DNA of 64,000 bases from Misgurnus anguillicaudatus (lineage: Eukaryota; Chordata; Actinopteri; Cypriniformes; Cobitidae): contig NC_073353.2 in the NCBI RefSeq assembly GCF_027580225.2, forward strand, positions 33,237,501 to 33,301,500. The letters run 5' to 3'. Below, piece by piece: positions 42,805 to 55,449 of the stretch (position 1 is the stretch's first letter; each line of letters opens with the position of its first letter). Position numbers and translations under genes: made by a program. Below the pieces are notes generated by a model, which was not told the origin of the DNA, did not search any database, and worked only from the letters and a program-made list of their open reading frames with translations.

Positions 42805-44115
42805 TTAAAGGATTAGTCCATTTTCTTAAAAAAAATGCAGATAATTTACTCACCACCATTTCATCCAAAATGTTGATGGCTTTCTTTGTTCAATCGGGAA
42901 GAAATTATGTTTTTTGAGGAAACATTCCAGGATTTTTCTCATTTTGATGGACTTTAATGGACCCCAACACTTAACAGTTTTAATGCAGTTTAAAATTGCA
43001 GTTTTAAAGGACTCTAAATGATTTCAAACGAGGCATAAGGCTCTTATCTAGCGAAACGATTGTAATGTTTGGCAATAAAAATAAAAATATGCACTTTTAA
43101 ACTTCACATAATTGCGTAATGACGTAGAAAGGTCACGTGTTACATATATAAAACGCACATTTTAAACAATAATCTGACACAAAGACATTAATTAGTATCA
43201 TTGGACATACAATAACGTTGGAACGGTCCTCTTTTTCCACACTTGTAAACACTGGGGAGTAGTTTAGCATTCGTCATCCGTGACCTCTTGATGTGATGAC
43301 GTATTACGCGAGGTCGCGCCGGCGCACCACAGGACCGGAGGAAGACAAGAAGTTGTGGTTTAAAAATGCATATTTTTTATTTTTCTAATCGTTTCGCTAG
43401 ATTAGACCCTTATGCGGTTTGTTGGGATCCCTTAGACCCCCTCGAAACTGCAATTCCAAACCGCATCAAAACTTTTACACTGCAAAAAACTATCCTCAAG
43501 AAAAAAAATTCTTAGTATTTTTGTCAGTAAAATATCTAAAACTATCTTAAATAAGATGCCCCTTGATGAGCAAAACAACGCAAGAAAAAAAGTCTAGTTT
43601 TTAGACCAAAAATATCAAATTTAAGTGATTTTGTGCATAAAACAAGCAAAAAAAATCTGCCAATGGGGTAAGCAAAAAATCTTGAAAATTTTTCTTAAAC
43701 AATAAATAAAAAAAAATTCAAGAAAAATTTGCTTACCCTATTGGGAGATTTTATTTGCTTGTTTTATGCACAAAATCACTTAAATTTGATATTTTTGGTC
43801 TAAAAACTAGACTTATTTTCTTGGGTTGTTTTAGTCATCAAGAAAAAGCATCTTAATTTAAGAATTTTTAGATATTTTTACTGAAAACAAGACAAAAATA
43901 CTAAGAATTTTTTTTCTTGAAAATAATTTTTTGCAGTGTAAGTGTTGGGGTCCATTAAAGTCCATTAAAATGAGAAAAATCCTGGAATGTTTTCCTCAAA
44001 AAACACAATTTCTTCTCGACTGAACAAAGAAAGACATCAACATTTTGGATGATATGGTGGTGAGTAAATTATCTGCATTTTTTTTTTTTTTTAAGAAAAT
44101 TGACTAATCCTTTAA
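42805..44115. mobile_element. TTAA-flanked element, family A copy 3, split by a CACTG element
   Basis: TTAA at 42805 and 44112; ends aaaggattagtccatttt / aaaattgactaatccttt. Same core as copies 1 and 2. Interrupted in the right arm by 43478-43938. In speg intron 1. Confidence 0.85.
43478..43938. mobile_element. nested CACTG...CAGTG foldback element
   Basis: Starts cactgcaaaaaact, ends aattttttgcagtg; TA on both sides (43476-43477, 43939-43940). The halves are mirror copies (gtctagtttttagaccaaaa versus ttttggtctaaaaactagac). Related copies start at 46430 and 49445. Confidence 0.85.
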
Positions 44116-46425
44116 AGTTTATTGCCAAACTAAGGTGCATTTTATGTCTCTGTATTTTATTTTATTGCATTGCATTGTATTTTATCAACAGGAATAGTTT
44201 GTTATTTTAATTATTCCAACTTTCACATTTTCTTGCATCTTAATGGTTACAATGCAAAAGTTTCTTATTTATTGCATTGTTGGCAGCTAAAAGCATTAAA
44301 GTATGTGGCTTCAAGGATTGTTTGTTACTCTTCCTTCAGCCTGTCGTGCTGTGCGACAGTGACGTCTGTGGGTCATGATGCACGTGTCAGTCCTCCGGAC
44401 AATTTGAGTTCACACCTGTCCCGTCAGTCAGCTAAATGCCATATGTCTTTCCCTTCCTTAGCGTTACAATGGGAGACTTTCAATCACTGACCGTATGTGA
44501 ATGCTAGGCCTTTCATGCAGCACATCTTGAATTGTTATATAATTTTTAAATGTATCAAAATTAACTCGTGGTGGCCATGAAAAAAATGCAATATGTTTAG
44601 GTGACATCTTGGGATATCCGGGATAGGTTTTGGCATTGAAATACAGCTGGTGTTTAGGTGTGTATACTAGTTGTGTTGTGTAAGCCTACATAAAAGATTT
44701 ATTGTGTTAATAACTGGTTCTGAAGATGGTATACTCGGCTTTCCTTGAAGATCTTTTAGTGTGCAGTGTAAGGCAAGAGCTTGTCTTTATAGTTTGATGA
44801 ATGTCTGTACAGGTGAGCTTGTGTGCAAACCCCATATATGGACAAGGTGGGGGTGTGTATTATGCAAATTGCATATTGTCTGTGGGCATGCACTTCTTCA
44901 TTTAATATAATATAGTCTGGTTTCATAAACATTAAAGTGGAAGACACCCCATTATTTTCATCTGCTTTTTATGCTCCTTTCTCTGCCCCATTTCACTCTC
45001 TTGAATTTTATTGACTGCGTTTACATTTCAATAGGAATCTGATCAATAGTGTGATTGCTAATAATCAAAGTTAAGAATAAGTGGATCAATATATTATATG
45101 TGAAATGAAATGACCTGTGCTTGTTTGTTGGTACTTAAAGCAACAATGAAGTTCATATTTACCCTATAGTTTTATTCAACAACACGAATATCAGTGTCAG
45201 TAGTCAGCGTCTCTTCTGTCTTGAACCGAAGGACCATCTCTGTCGCTCCGGATATTTTGGGCACTGGAATGTGCCAGGCCTCAGATTTTCGCGATGTTAA
45301 TAGGCCGCTCATTCTCTGGTTACGCAGGAAGACATCACAGCTATAAATAGGCTTTCAGTGCTGTAGTTTTGTCTGGGCTTTATTCAATTAAAGTCAGTTT
45401 GATCAAAGGGAAGAGGACATTTTACCTAGTTTACTTTTTCAATATTGTAGCTGTTTACTCAAGTAGTGCTATTGGTACCCAGCCAGCAATAGCCGTCATT
45501 TCACATTCTAGGTTAACTACTGATATGCAATTTTCCGGCTTCCACTTCTAGCCAAAATAAACTTGGTTACTTGGAATTTGGTTACAATACATGTCATTTT
45601 GCCAAAATCATTTTTGAGATATATGATATGCCTTCATGTAAGCAAAGTTAACATTAATATTACAAGGTGTTTGGTTTTATTTATTTGATTTTTTAGAGGG
45701 GTATGGTTAGAAGTCTATTAAATTTACCTTGTTTTAGCCTAGACATCTAAAACAAAATTGCTTGCTGGATACGTTCTCAAAATCAGTATTGATATAGACA
45801 CTGAGACAAGAGACCAGGATTGTGATCTTATTTTAAATATATATTTTTCTATCCCAAAACAACCACTGCAATTTTCTTGAAAGCATTGTATGAGGAGACC
45901 TTGTAGTATGATCTGCATTTGCCCCAGTGATGTTGTATTGTTTTTTCCATCTTGAAAAAAGACTTTCCTATGAGATTAGGCTATCTGTCCCCAACTTGTT
46001 ATGCCACGACAACTAAGTAAAGTGTTTAAAAGTTGATTTCCTTTAAAATAACTAATTCTGTGGCACTATCAAAAAAGGCTTTGTTTGTTGGAACATCCAA
46101 CCACCTTGACATGGAAATGCGCCAATTTTGTGAAACTCCCATATATCGCAAAAACTTTTTTACGCTCACATTAGGTGGTTTTTCAGGTAATTTGGAAACA
46201 GTGTATTTCGCAAATCTGCAATGGAAACAGTTTATTAGCATTTTCAGGTCACCTGATGCAAGTCAGTCACGTAATTATTATTTAAAGATGACACGGTAAC
46301 CTCCCAGAAACGTATAAGAGGTTTTCCTTGCCAATTATCTCTGGATAACACTCCTATATCTCTTTTGATTTAAAATAATGTACTGTTACCTCCAAGAAAA
46401 ACCTACACTTAAAATTACTTTCTAA
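44116..46425. other. speg: speg intron 1, unassigned
   Basis: No repeat family or exon recognised with confidence; AT-rich. Could contain muscle enhancers, but nothing specific is visible. Confidence 0.45.
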
Positions 46426-46697
46426 CTTAATATTTTTGTCTTGCTTTCAGTACAAACATACAAAAATTCTTAAATTAAGATGTTTTTTCTCGATGAGCAA
46501 AATTACCTAAGAAAATAAGTCTAGTTTTTAGACAAAATATCTTACATTTAAGTGAATTTGTGCTTAAAACAAGCAAAACAAATCTGCCAATGAGGTAAGA
46601 ACATTTTTCTTGAATTTTGTGTTTAAATTCTTATTTCAAGATTTTTTTTCTTATGCCATTGGCAGATTTTTTTTGCTTGTTTTAAGCACAAATTTCA

Positions 46698-46981
46698 CTA
46701 AAAGCAACACTATGTAGTTTTTTTACCTTTAAATAATTTCTCTAAAATTATTTCAGTGATAGAACAACTTTTAACTGGACAAATTGTACTGTTTCTGCAA
46801 CCTGAGCAGCCTCCTAGCTGCTACAAGCACACTCTGAAAGTGGGGGTGGAGGGTAGGAAACACAGCCCCGCCCCTCCCCCTGCCTGCAGAAGAGTGTCTG
46901 ATACCATGCACTGTTGCGCTTTTCAACCACACGGGGGAGCTGTAAGTCATTTTACATGGAAACTACATAGTGTTGCTTTAA
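46698..46981. mobile_element. nested TTAA-type element 'aaagcaacactatgtagtt'
   Basis: Ends aaaagcaacactatgtagtt / aactacatagtgttgcttta are inverted; borders CTAA and TTAA. Confidence 0.75.
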
Positions 46982-47040
46982 ATTTGATATTTTTGTCTAA
47001 AAACTAGACTTATTTTCATAGGTCATTTTGGTCATCAAGA

Positions 47041-47250
47041 CATTGGGTCTCATTAAGCATGCGTACCACAAATTTGTTCGGACGTTTTAACTTACATGTT
47101 GTCTAAGTTGTTCTTGTGTTTCTGCAAACATTTCGAAGAAATTTTAGTATGAAAGTTTTTGTTGAATCATGATTTGTAAGTTAAAACGTCTGTACGCACA
47201 TTTTACAAACAAATTTGTGCGTATGCATGCTAAGTGAATGAGACCCAATG
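47041..47250. mobile_element. nested palindromic element 'cattgggtctcatt'
   Basis: cattgggtctcattaagcatg pairs with gcatgctaagtgaatgagacccaatg, with further inner pairing (gttttaacttac / gtaagttaaaac). Target duplication unclear. Confidence 0.7.
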
Positions 47251-47305
47251 CATTTTGATTTAAATGTTTTTAGATATTTGTACTTAAGACATGACAAAAA
47301 TACTA

Positions 47306-47512
47306 CACTGTAAAACATTTCTATAGAAATTACAGTATTACTGGGTATTACTGGCAACTAGCTGCCAGTTACTTACTGTAGATTTTACATTTATGTTATT
47401 TACTGGCAACAGTTTGTACAAAATTAAATGAACATGAAATATTTTCAGTCTTTATCTTCTACAGTAAGTTACTGGCAACCAGCTGCATAATTACAGCTAA
47501 TTTTTTACAGTG
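47306..47512. mobile_element. nested CACTGTAAAA...TTTTACAGTG element
   Basis: Inverted tips, TA on both sides (47304-47305, 47513-47514); the interior repeats ttactggcaac. Confidence 0.78.
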
Positions 47513-47541
47513 TAAGTAAGAAAGTCATTTTTTGCAGTGTA

Positions 47542-49440
47542 AACTTTGCCGCTCCTAAGTTTAAGAGGCTTTTCTTGGCATTAATGTTTGGATAATCAGT
47601 CCTTCCAGAAATCGCTGAGTTTTTTTGTGATTGTTGCGGGCAAAAATCCTTGATCTTGCGTTTCTTAAAAGATTCGATGGAATATGTGGGATATTTATGC
47701 AATTTTATGTGATGAAATTGCGGGAACTTGCCAGAATTACGAGAACTTGCAAAAACTGTTTGCAGCTTTTGGAGCTTTTCATTGATGTTCACGTCTCATA
47801 ATTACGTCACTCACTAACATTCCCATGACAATGGCTGTGCATGTGTGAAGTAAATGCAACGTTTTTCAGTTTTCTGCTATGCCATAATGCGGGAATTAAG
47901 AAATCATGCAAGCCCTGCATATTTTGCCAGCAGAAATCTGCAATTTATGCGGCAAATGTGCAGCGTATTTAAAAAAAAATGCATCCCCGCATAAATATGC
48001 GGACTTTGGCTGATTATGCATTAAATAATGCAATCGCATAATTACATTTTTCTGGAGGGACTGGATGATACTCTTACATCTCTTTTGGTTAAAAATAATG
48101 CCTAGTACGGTGGATGTGATATTAGTTATTAGAAATTACTTATCGCGAGAGGAAAAATACCTTTCAGTCACGTATCATCGGTTAATGGAGACGTGGTCAT
48201 TTTGCTATAATTTTTTGTCAAAGTTTAAAAAATAACGCTTACATTTTTTGCAAATCTGCAATAGAAACGCAGCTATTGCCTCAACCAATAGCAAGTTTCG
48301 AGCAGGACACTCATTATATTTTCATTACCTATTGATGACACTAGTGGTACAGTATAGAAATTAGACACTTTAAATTTAGATAATTCGAGTAGATATTATT
48401 TTATACTAATACATTTAAACTACATGAATTGTGATTCATCCAAAATACTTGGAATTGGGAGAAATGCTAGAGCAACAAGACATGGGATTTGGTTTCAGCC
48501 CACACACAGAGCGCTCCTTTCGGAGCAATTACTGCTGTGTGTAATTTTCCATTGGCCTCACAGGTCAGGTGGTCCGCACATATGCTCCTCGGTGTGTAGT
48601 GTGCAAAAGGTCTCAAATGTCATTTATATTTGTGACACACACAAATGATAATCCCCAACAAACTGCTCAACATTTGGAGGACTTTTGTGTTTGCTTCTGT
48701 TCTTTGCGTTAATGGACCATTGCAAAGTGACAAAGTCATGCATTTATCATCAGCACGTATGACTCATAGAAAATGATGACGGCTTTCAAATATTGTTCTT
48801 TTCTTTTGTGGGAGGTGAAGTGAATATTTCACCACTAGCAATGAGGGTGATGCATACTGTGGTACATTTTGTCACCCTCAACAATGCGCACAGCTGTGTC
48901 TGCTCCAATCAGTCATTTTCTGTCTATCACCAGCTTTTCTTTGTCCACCTGAGGACATAGGGAGGAATTAATCGATGGTGAATGTAAAAAGACTAATTTG
49001 GTGCATTAGAATAAACTGAGTTATAAAGAATTTATTCTTATTTCTTGAAAATGTTCTTTAATAGTAATTTCAATGGTCTGAAACCTCCCTCAGGCTGTGA
49101 TAAAACATTATTGCCTTTCCAATAGGCAATCGGTGGCATTCTGCATCACTAGAAAGCCCATTTCCTTTCCACTTTAAGGAAGTTATCCTTTCCTTTTGAC
49201 TGCGTTTACATTAACACTTAATGGTGATCCACTGATTTTAATTTTCTTAAAAGCATCTTGTTTACTTTCTGCTTGCGCTCACATTGGCCTGTAGCGTGTG
49301 GGTGGTTTTAGCAAACCACTGGTGTTGCACTTTTATATGCCCTATCAATAAATCTGTTCCTTTGTTTATTGCATATGCACGCTTGAGATTTCTTATGCTA
49401 AACCTAATTTTGTCATTCATTTCTAAGCCAATTGATTGCC
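47542..49440. other. speg: speg intron 1, mostly unassigned
   Basis: A stretch at about 47590-48065 (repeated gcataattatgc, gcgggaa words, ending tctggaggga) resembles a decayed hAT-like repeat. The rest shows no recognisable feature. Confidence 0.4.
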
Positions 49441-49444
49441 GGTA

Positions 49445-50796
49445 CACTGTAAAAAATCTTATTATTTTTGTCTTGTTTTCAGTAAAAATTCTTAAATTAA
49501 GATGCTTTTTCTTGATAAGCAAAATGACCCAAGAAAATAAGTCTAGTTAGTTTTTAGACCAAAAATATAAATTTAAGTGATTTTGTGCATAAAACAAGCA
49601 AAAAATCTGCCAATGCATGGGCTAAGCTAATTTTTCTTGAATTTTTCTTGAATTTAGTGTTTAAAAAAATTACAAGATTTTTTTGCTTTCCCCATTGGCA
49701 GATTATTATTAATTTTTTTGCTTGTTTTATGCCGAAAATCACTTAAATTTGATATTTTTGGTCTAAAAACTTGAATTATTTTCTTGGGTCATTTTGCTCA
49801 TCAAGAAAAAGCATCTTAATTTAATCATTTTTAAATATTTTACTGAAAACAAGACAGAAATACTAAGACATTTTTTCTTGAAAATAATTTTTTTGCAGCA
49901 CTGAAAAAAAAAACGTAAACAAAAAAATCTACTTAATAATGCATGAAAAACATGTTAAATAATTAAGTAAATGTTACTTTTTTTAGAAGTTAGATTTATT
50001 TTAATCGTTTAGGTAAAGTCTATTAGTTGAAAATTGAAGCATTGCTGTCCTAAAAATATTAAATAAATTGTATTTACTTTTTGTTATTTTCTTTAACATA
50101 GTTCTATGGACTATAAGCCAGTCATTAAATAAACTTGATTCTGAACAGAAATGCACACAAACTGCGTTTTTGACATGCATTGTCAGCACTGTGGAGAGAA
50201 ATACAATATAATGTTCTAAACAGGGTTCATGTAAAGAAACACTGATCACATAAACGGTGACTTCACAAAATTATAATTTACAACAAAACAAAATCAATAA
50301 TATAAGAGCTTAATCCTTTATGACATTTTATTAACAAATATTTAAGTAGTTAAAGTTCTTATCAGTTCTTATTCTGTGATAAAGCTTAAAAAAGAAAAAA
50401 TATTCAGGCACAAAGGATTATGGGTATTCCTTACAACATGTGCAAATAAATGTAAGTTCATTTTACTTGAATTTTTTTGTTTAATGGATTTAATATTCTT
50501 AAGTTCAATGAACTAAGATTTTTTACTTGAATCTGCTAAAGTTTTTGATTAAAATGTACTTAATTATTTTAGGACTATGTGCAGTGACTATAAAAGAGTT
50601 AAATAATACAAGAAAATATCTAATACGACTTACTATTTTCACACAGTTTATTTTCTACATGAATTAATTGTCTATTTATCATCATTTTACTTAGGAAAAT
50701 CTAGTTCTCAATAAATGTTAATATTATTATGTAGAAATTATGAGAGTTAATCTAATATATATTACTACACCAAAAAGTTCCTTTTTTCAGTGAGTG
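49445..50796. mobile_element. CACTG-family element split by a second CACTG element
   Basis: Left cactgtaaaaaatctt preceded by TA (49443-49444). Its right tip is split: gcag at 49895-49898, then the insertion, then agtg at 50793-50796 followed by TA. The arms match 43478-43938. Confidence 0.78.
49899..50792. mobile_element. nested CACTGAAAAA...TTTTTCAGTG element
   Basis: Inverted tips cactgaaaaaaa / ttttttcagtg, flanked by the 2-bp duplication AG (49897-49898, 50793-50794). Interior rich in taagtaaa/tttacttga words. Confidence 0.78.
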
Positions 50797-50849
50797 TAGT
50801 TCAGTCATTGTATTGGCTGATTGATATAATGAGATAAATAAGACATTTA

Positions 50850-51774
50850 GGTATGGTTTCACAGACAAGGTTTAAAGGTATAGCGGAAGATTTTTTCGAA
50901 TTTTAGAAAAGAATTGCCCTCTCCACTTTAAAAAAAATGCAATTGCGCATCACCTGCTCCCGAGAGGGAACGGCTTTTAAACGTGTGCACGAGAGAGCAT
51001 GCACAAGCCTAGTTCTTCTCATGCACGCTCTGTTTACAAGTTGCTGTCAGCATGGCTCATACATTGAGATTTGTATTGTGTCTGCGCGGTGCGTGACTTG
51101 TGCCAGGGCTAGCATCGCTAATCAAACTTACATCAACTAGCAGTGATTTTAAATAGATTTCTCCAAATAGCGTGCCAAACTTTACCTGTCGAGTAGAAAC
51201 TTAGCAACTGAGGCATCAACCTGGCCCAACCTGTGCTTTTAGTGCACGCCAGCGTGTAAAATATTCCCCCAGAAACACTCGGGTCTTGTTTCTTTCTTCA
51301 GAGGCTTTTCTTTTCTTGTCATACAATTCGTAAACACTTTTTCTCTTGCGACCATCAGTCATTTTGAAAAAACGCGAGCTTCAATGAATGGCTGAAATCG
51401 TAGCTCACCACACACATATATATATATATACCTGAAAATGTGCATGTGCAGAAAGCGAACCTAGGGACAAGCACGTACGACAGTCTTACGTAAACATATC
51501 ACCAGAATGATTGACAACTAGGATGACCAATAGTCTTGATGATCCATCCGGAAAAAGAAAATCCTCCGCTATACCTTTAAGCCTATATACTCCTAGACTA
51601 AAATGAATATGTGTTTGAGCTGTCTTAACTGGGAACAACTTGCACTGACATTTCTTAAAATATATTGTTTGGCCTCAGGAGGATGCACACCAGTAATAGT
51701 TTTTTTGAAGGCACATTAATAAAGACTAAACTAAGTCTTAACTTAATCTAAGCCTTGTCTGTGAAACCGCCACT
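50850..51774. mobile_element. foldback element 'ggtttcacagacaag' split by a TTAA element
   Basis: Left gtatggtttcacagacaagg; right ccttgtctgtgaaaccgccac. The insertion 50872-51580 separates them just inside the left end. Confidence 0.8.
50872..51580. mobile_element. nested TTAA-flanked element 'aaaggtatagcggaagat'
   Basis: TTAA at 50872 and 51577; ends ttaaaggtatagcggaagat / atcctccgctatacctttaa are inverted. The interior has a short AT array at 51415-51430. Confidence 0.85.
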
Positions 51775-52780
51775 TGAAGATTTATTAAATTTGGTTTTAG
51801 CAATTCAGTTTGGTAATGCTAGGCTTCATCTTTAATCAGATACATTTTCACTCTGCAGCATTGTATGAACCTGCAGATGTGTTACATTTAATTTTGTAAA
51901 CAGTGAGATTTTCTCAAAATGTCAATCGAAATCTAACAGAGAACTGTTTTTCACCAGCACCTTTTCTAACGTATTTTTAATTTAAGAAAAATTTGAGATT
52001 TATTAAGAGTTAGCTCAGATTTGGTTTGTAGTGAGTCATTTTTTCTTAAACCTTACCTTTTTTTGTTGAGAAAAATTATTGCTGTGCTGCGTATGCTGTG
52101 ATTCAGTGATTCAGAAAATAAGTTTAAAGGTGCTGTAGCAATATTTTTTAGTGTGACGAAATGTGCTACCTGACAGATCACACCTGTGTCTTTGACAGCC
52201 CTGGGTCCTGAAAACACCGAAAAATCTGTTGAATTTTAATGAGGAGATGGTTTTTCGAATCAGTGTAGCTAAATCTGGCAACAGCTCCAGTACTTGATAC
52301 CTGTTTATGCCATTGCATATAAAGTTAGTCAAAGATGTGTATAACAAACATTCATAGTCTACCAAATCCTTGTAATGTCACCGAGAAGCAAGCAAGTGTG
52401 GTAAGACTACAGATGCATCCTCAGAAACACATGTCACTTTTATATAAACCTTCACTTGTTGCTATGAGACCTCAAGGAAAATGGCATTTCCCTCAGGTTA
52501 TCCTGCAACTTAAAAGCTGCAGAAGTTAATAATGTGAGGTTGTCTGTGATCCACCCATCCATCTAAAAATGAAAAATTTTCTTCCGTTTTGTCGAGAGCT
52601 AAAGATTCAAACATTTGCAAGTCAGCAGCCGCATGTGTCAAGTAAAAGAAACGTGAGGAAATATATAATAGTATAATAGTAAAGGTTTACCAAAACTGAT
52701 TTTCACAGTAGTTTGTATTAGACTTTTATCTGAAAGCTGAACAAATAAGTTTTTCATTGATGTATGGTTTATAGAATAAT
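51775..52780. other. speg: speg intron 1, unassigned
   Basis: Possible TTAA-type left end at about 52126 (aaggtgctgtagc), otherwise nothing recognised. Confidence 0.4.
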
Positions 52781-53063
52781 ATTTGGCTGATATACAACTA
52801 GAAATCTGGAATCTAAAGGTACAAAAAAATTAAAATATAAAAAATAGCCTTTAAAGTTGTCCAAATTAAGTCTTTAGCAACACATTACTTAAGATAAATA
52901 CAATTTTGATATATTTAAGGTATGACATTTACAAAATATCTTCATGATACATGACTTCCTAATGATTTTTGGCAATAAAAAATTGATCCAATGTATTGTT
53001 GGCTATTGCTACAAATATACCTATGCAACTTTTGACTGGTTTTGTGGTCCAGGGACACATATA
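52781..53063. repeat. interspersed repeat ending 'ggttttgtggtccagggacac'
   Basis: Shares aatgtattgttggctattgc and tggtccaggg with the inverted, longer copy at 59040-60300. Confidence 0.65.
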
Positions 53064-53363
53064 ATTAATAAAAACATTTGAACTATTATTTTGATGTATT
53101 AGCATAGCTTATATTCTGTAGTAAAAGAACATAGCTACTTTGCATTTAAGACCCACTGAAGTGCATTGTAATTTTACATGGATTGTTTGGTGGGTTGACG
53201 TAATTTTTTTATGAAGCAGGAAGTTAGGGCAGGACGTGACTCTCCCTTTTAAAATAGCTAGTAGTGTTTTGTTATAGACTGAAATTGTATGAATGGCTAA
53301 ACTGAAAAATGTCATTAAAATGTTAAAAGTTGATCAATATTGGTGAAATGTGAGACATACATT

Positions 53364-53889
53364 TTAAAGTGCACCTATTTTCTTGCCAAAAACAACATTA
53401 TGTTGTGACTTTGGTATAATACAATATGTCCACATGGTTTATGGTAAAAAACACATTATTTTCCACATACCGTACATTTTTGTAGCTCCAGATATACTGT
53501 TTTTATCAAACGCTCTGATTTTGCACAAAGCTCATCGATCTGAAAAGCTTTGTGTCTGAATAGCCTGACGTCAGCCGGAAATGTGAGGCTCCTTACCATG
53601 TTTGAAAGATTCGCTCACAATGCAATGAAAACCGGAGTTAAATTACAGGCTGTGAGTCAAAGTGGGAGAAATTATGATAATGTCGTCTCGTCTACATCAC
53701 CAATCCCAGGAAGTAAACTGTTGCCTACAATCCGTGTGTTTATTGTATTTCAAGAAAAGAGATTTACATTGGAAATGATAACTTATGTCATCGTTTACTT
53801 TTGGGTTATGTACCTTTTGCATATTGTTAACATGTACTAATACACACCAAAGGAAATGTAAAATGAATCGGATAATTGGTGCTCTTTAA
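53364..53889. mobile_element. TTAA-flanked element, family N
   Basis: TTAA at 53364 and 53886; ends ttaaagtgcacctatt / aattggtgctctttaa are inverted with one mismatch each side. A right-end fragment lies at 14485-14605. Confidence 0.75.
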
Positions 53890-54447
53890 ATACTTCTAAA
53901 TGCACATTTTTTCAACGTTGTGGAGTTTGTAGATTTATATAATGCTAACATGTTCATATATAAAAATTTATATCCAAAAAACTTAAACTTGGATTTCAGT
54001 GGGACTCTAAAAAAGTATGTGCCGTTTATTAGCATATGGTACTTTGAATGAGGGTCATCCAATCAGAAAGAGTCTGCACTTTATAAACAGTAAAACTGTA
54101 AAGAATGCAGGTTTTCCATTCCCGTTGCATTCCCACAAGTCAGATTTCACTCATGGCACTCCCCGTGTTTTCAATTAAATGCTGTGAATTAGCATACCTC
54201 CGAAATGACATCAATTCATGCAGAGTTCTGTCCCATGATACCACACTTATTAAACTGGGGCGAACACAACAATTGCTCCAGACCCATAGATTACCCCTAG
54301 AGCTATGAAGCTTACACTAATTGAATAAACACTTTATAAGCAGAATATGCAAGAGTTCATTTGGGTTCAAAACCCTTTGCACACTGAACTATTGGTTCAT
54401 ACGGTATGTATAAAATTCATAGTTTCAGCTTAATTCTGATACACTCT

Positions 54448-54655
54448 AAAAAGGATGTTTAAATTTTTTATTATTATATTTAACACATTATGTGTCATTT
54501 TTGTGTTAAAATAAAAAAAAGTGACAACACGAGTTGGTTTAAAAGTAACACAAAATGTGTTGTTCCAATAATAACATAGAAATGTGTCAAGTTTGGGACA
54601 ACGCAAAAAATAACAGATTGTGTTGTTTCTACCACATTAGTATTTAGAGTGTAGG
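54448..54655. mobile_element. TIR element 'acactctaaaaa...tttagagtgta'
   Basis: Short inverted ends and repeated aacacaaaatgtgttg words, as in a common cyprinid element I recall. TA-type borders. Confidence 0.55.
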
Positions 54656-54849
54656 CTGTGGATTATTCAAAGAAATTATGAAATGCTGAAAAATACACAC
54701 TTATGACCACCTAAATCAAATGAAGCCTAGGGATGAATTTATAAGACTTAATTGCCCCAAAGAGATTTCGGAAGTCCTATCTGAAACACTACAATAATTT
54801 GCAGTCTTTCTCTGTAACTATGTGAATACTTGTGATGCATTTAACAGTT

Positions 54850-55315
54850 TTTAACAACGTAGCCGCGACGGCGTATGTTCCGCGTCGGTTTTCATTTATA
54901 CTTTTGCGTCGTCGTCCGCGTCGACGTGCAAACACACCCACAGACCGCTGGTAGGCAGTAACCATGTGTGTAACCACAGTAGCAGCGCGAACGTCAAAGA
55001 AGAAGAAGCTTAGCAAGTTAACCCACAAACGAAGAAGAACAGCAACTTGTTGTGTATAATTTGAGAAGACCAGCAATGATGGAAGTAAATAAACAACGAC
55101 TTTTAATGCAGTTTGAGTTAAATCACTCCTCAATTTGTCCAATCTTTGTTTTCACCGTCACAAACGGAAATACATATGACGCAGTTTTTTTTTACCTGAC
55201 GGGAGGGGTTCTGGTGGACCAATCACAGCGCTTGCGATCTGACGCGCTGTTAAAATTTTTGCGAGGTGCACGTTAGGCTACGGATAGAACTTACACACGA
55301 CTATAAATCGGGCTT
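54850..55315. repeat. CpG-rich transposon-like region 'ccgcgacggcgtatg'
   Basis: cgcgtcggttttcatttata, gcgtcgtcgtccgcgtcgac and cggatagaacttacacacgactataa form an imperfectly inverted pair bracketing the segment. Confidence 0.5.
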
Positions 55316-55449
55316 TAGAATTTGTCCAGCATCAGATTTTTAAAAAGCCCTTGAAGCCAATTTTTTTGGACATATAAGATTAAGATCTGAACTTACTACA
55401 ACCATTATTTTTAGAGGATTTAAAACATATTTCATATAGAATTATTTAC

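Larger units (their letters stand above)
46430..47539. mobile_element. CACTG-family element with three nested insertions
   Basis: The left arm (gcttaaaacaagcaaaacaa and the tctagtttttagac motif) and the right end cattttttgcagtg match 43478-43938; the left tip is missing. Interrupted by 46698-46981, 47041-47250 and 47306-47512. Confidence 0.7.
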
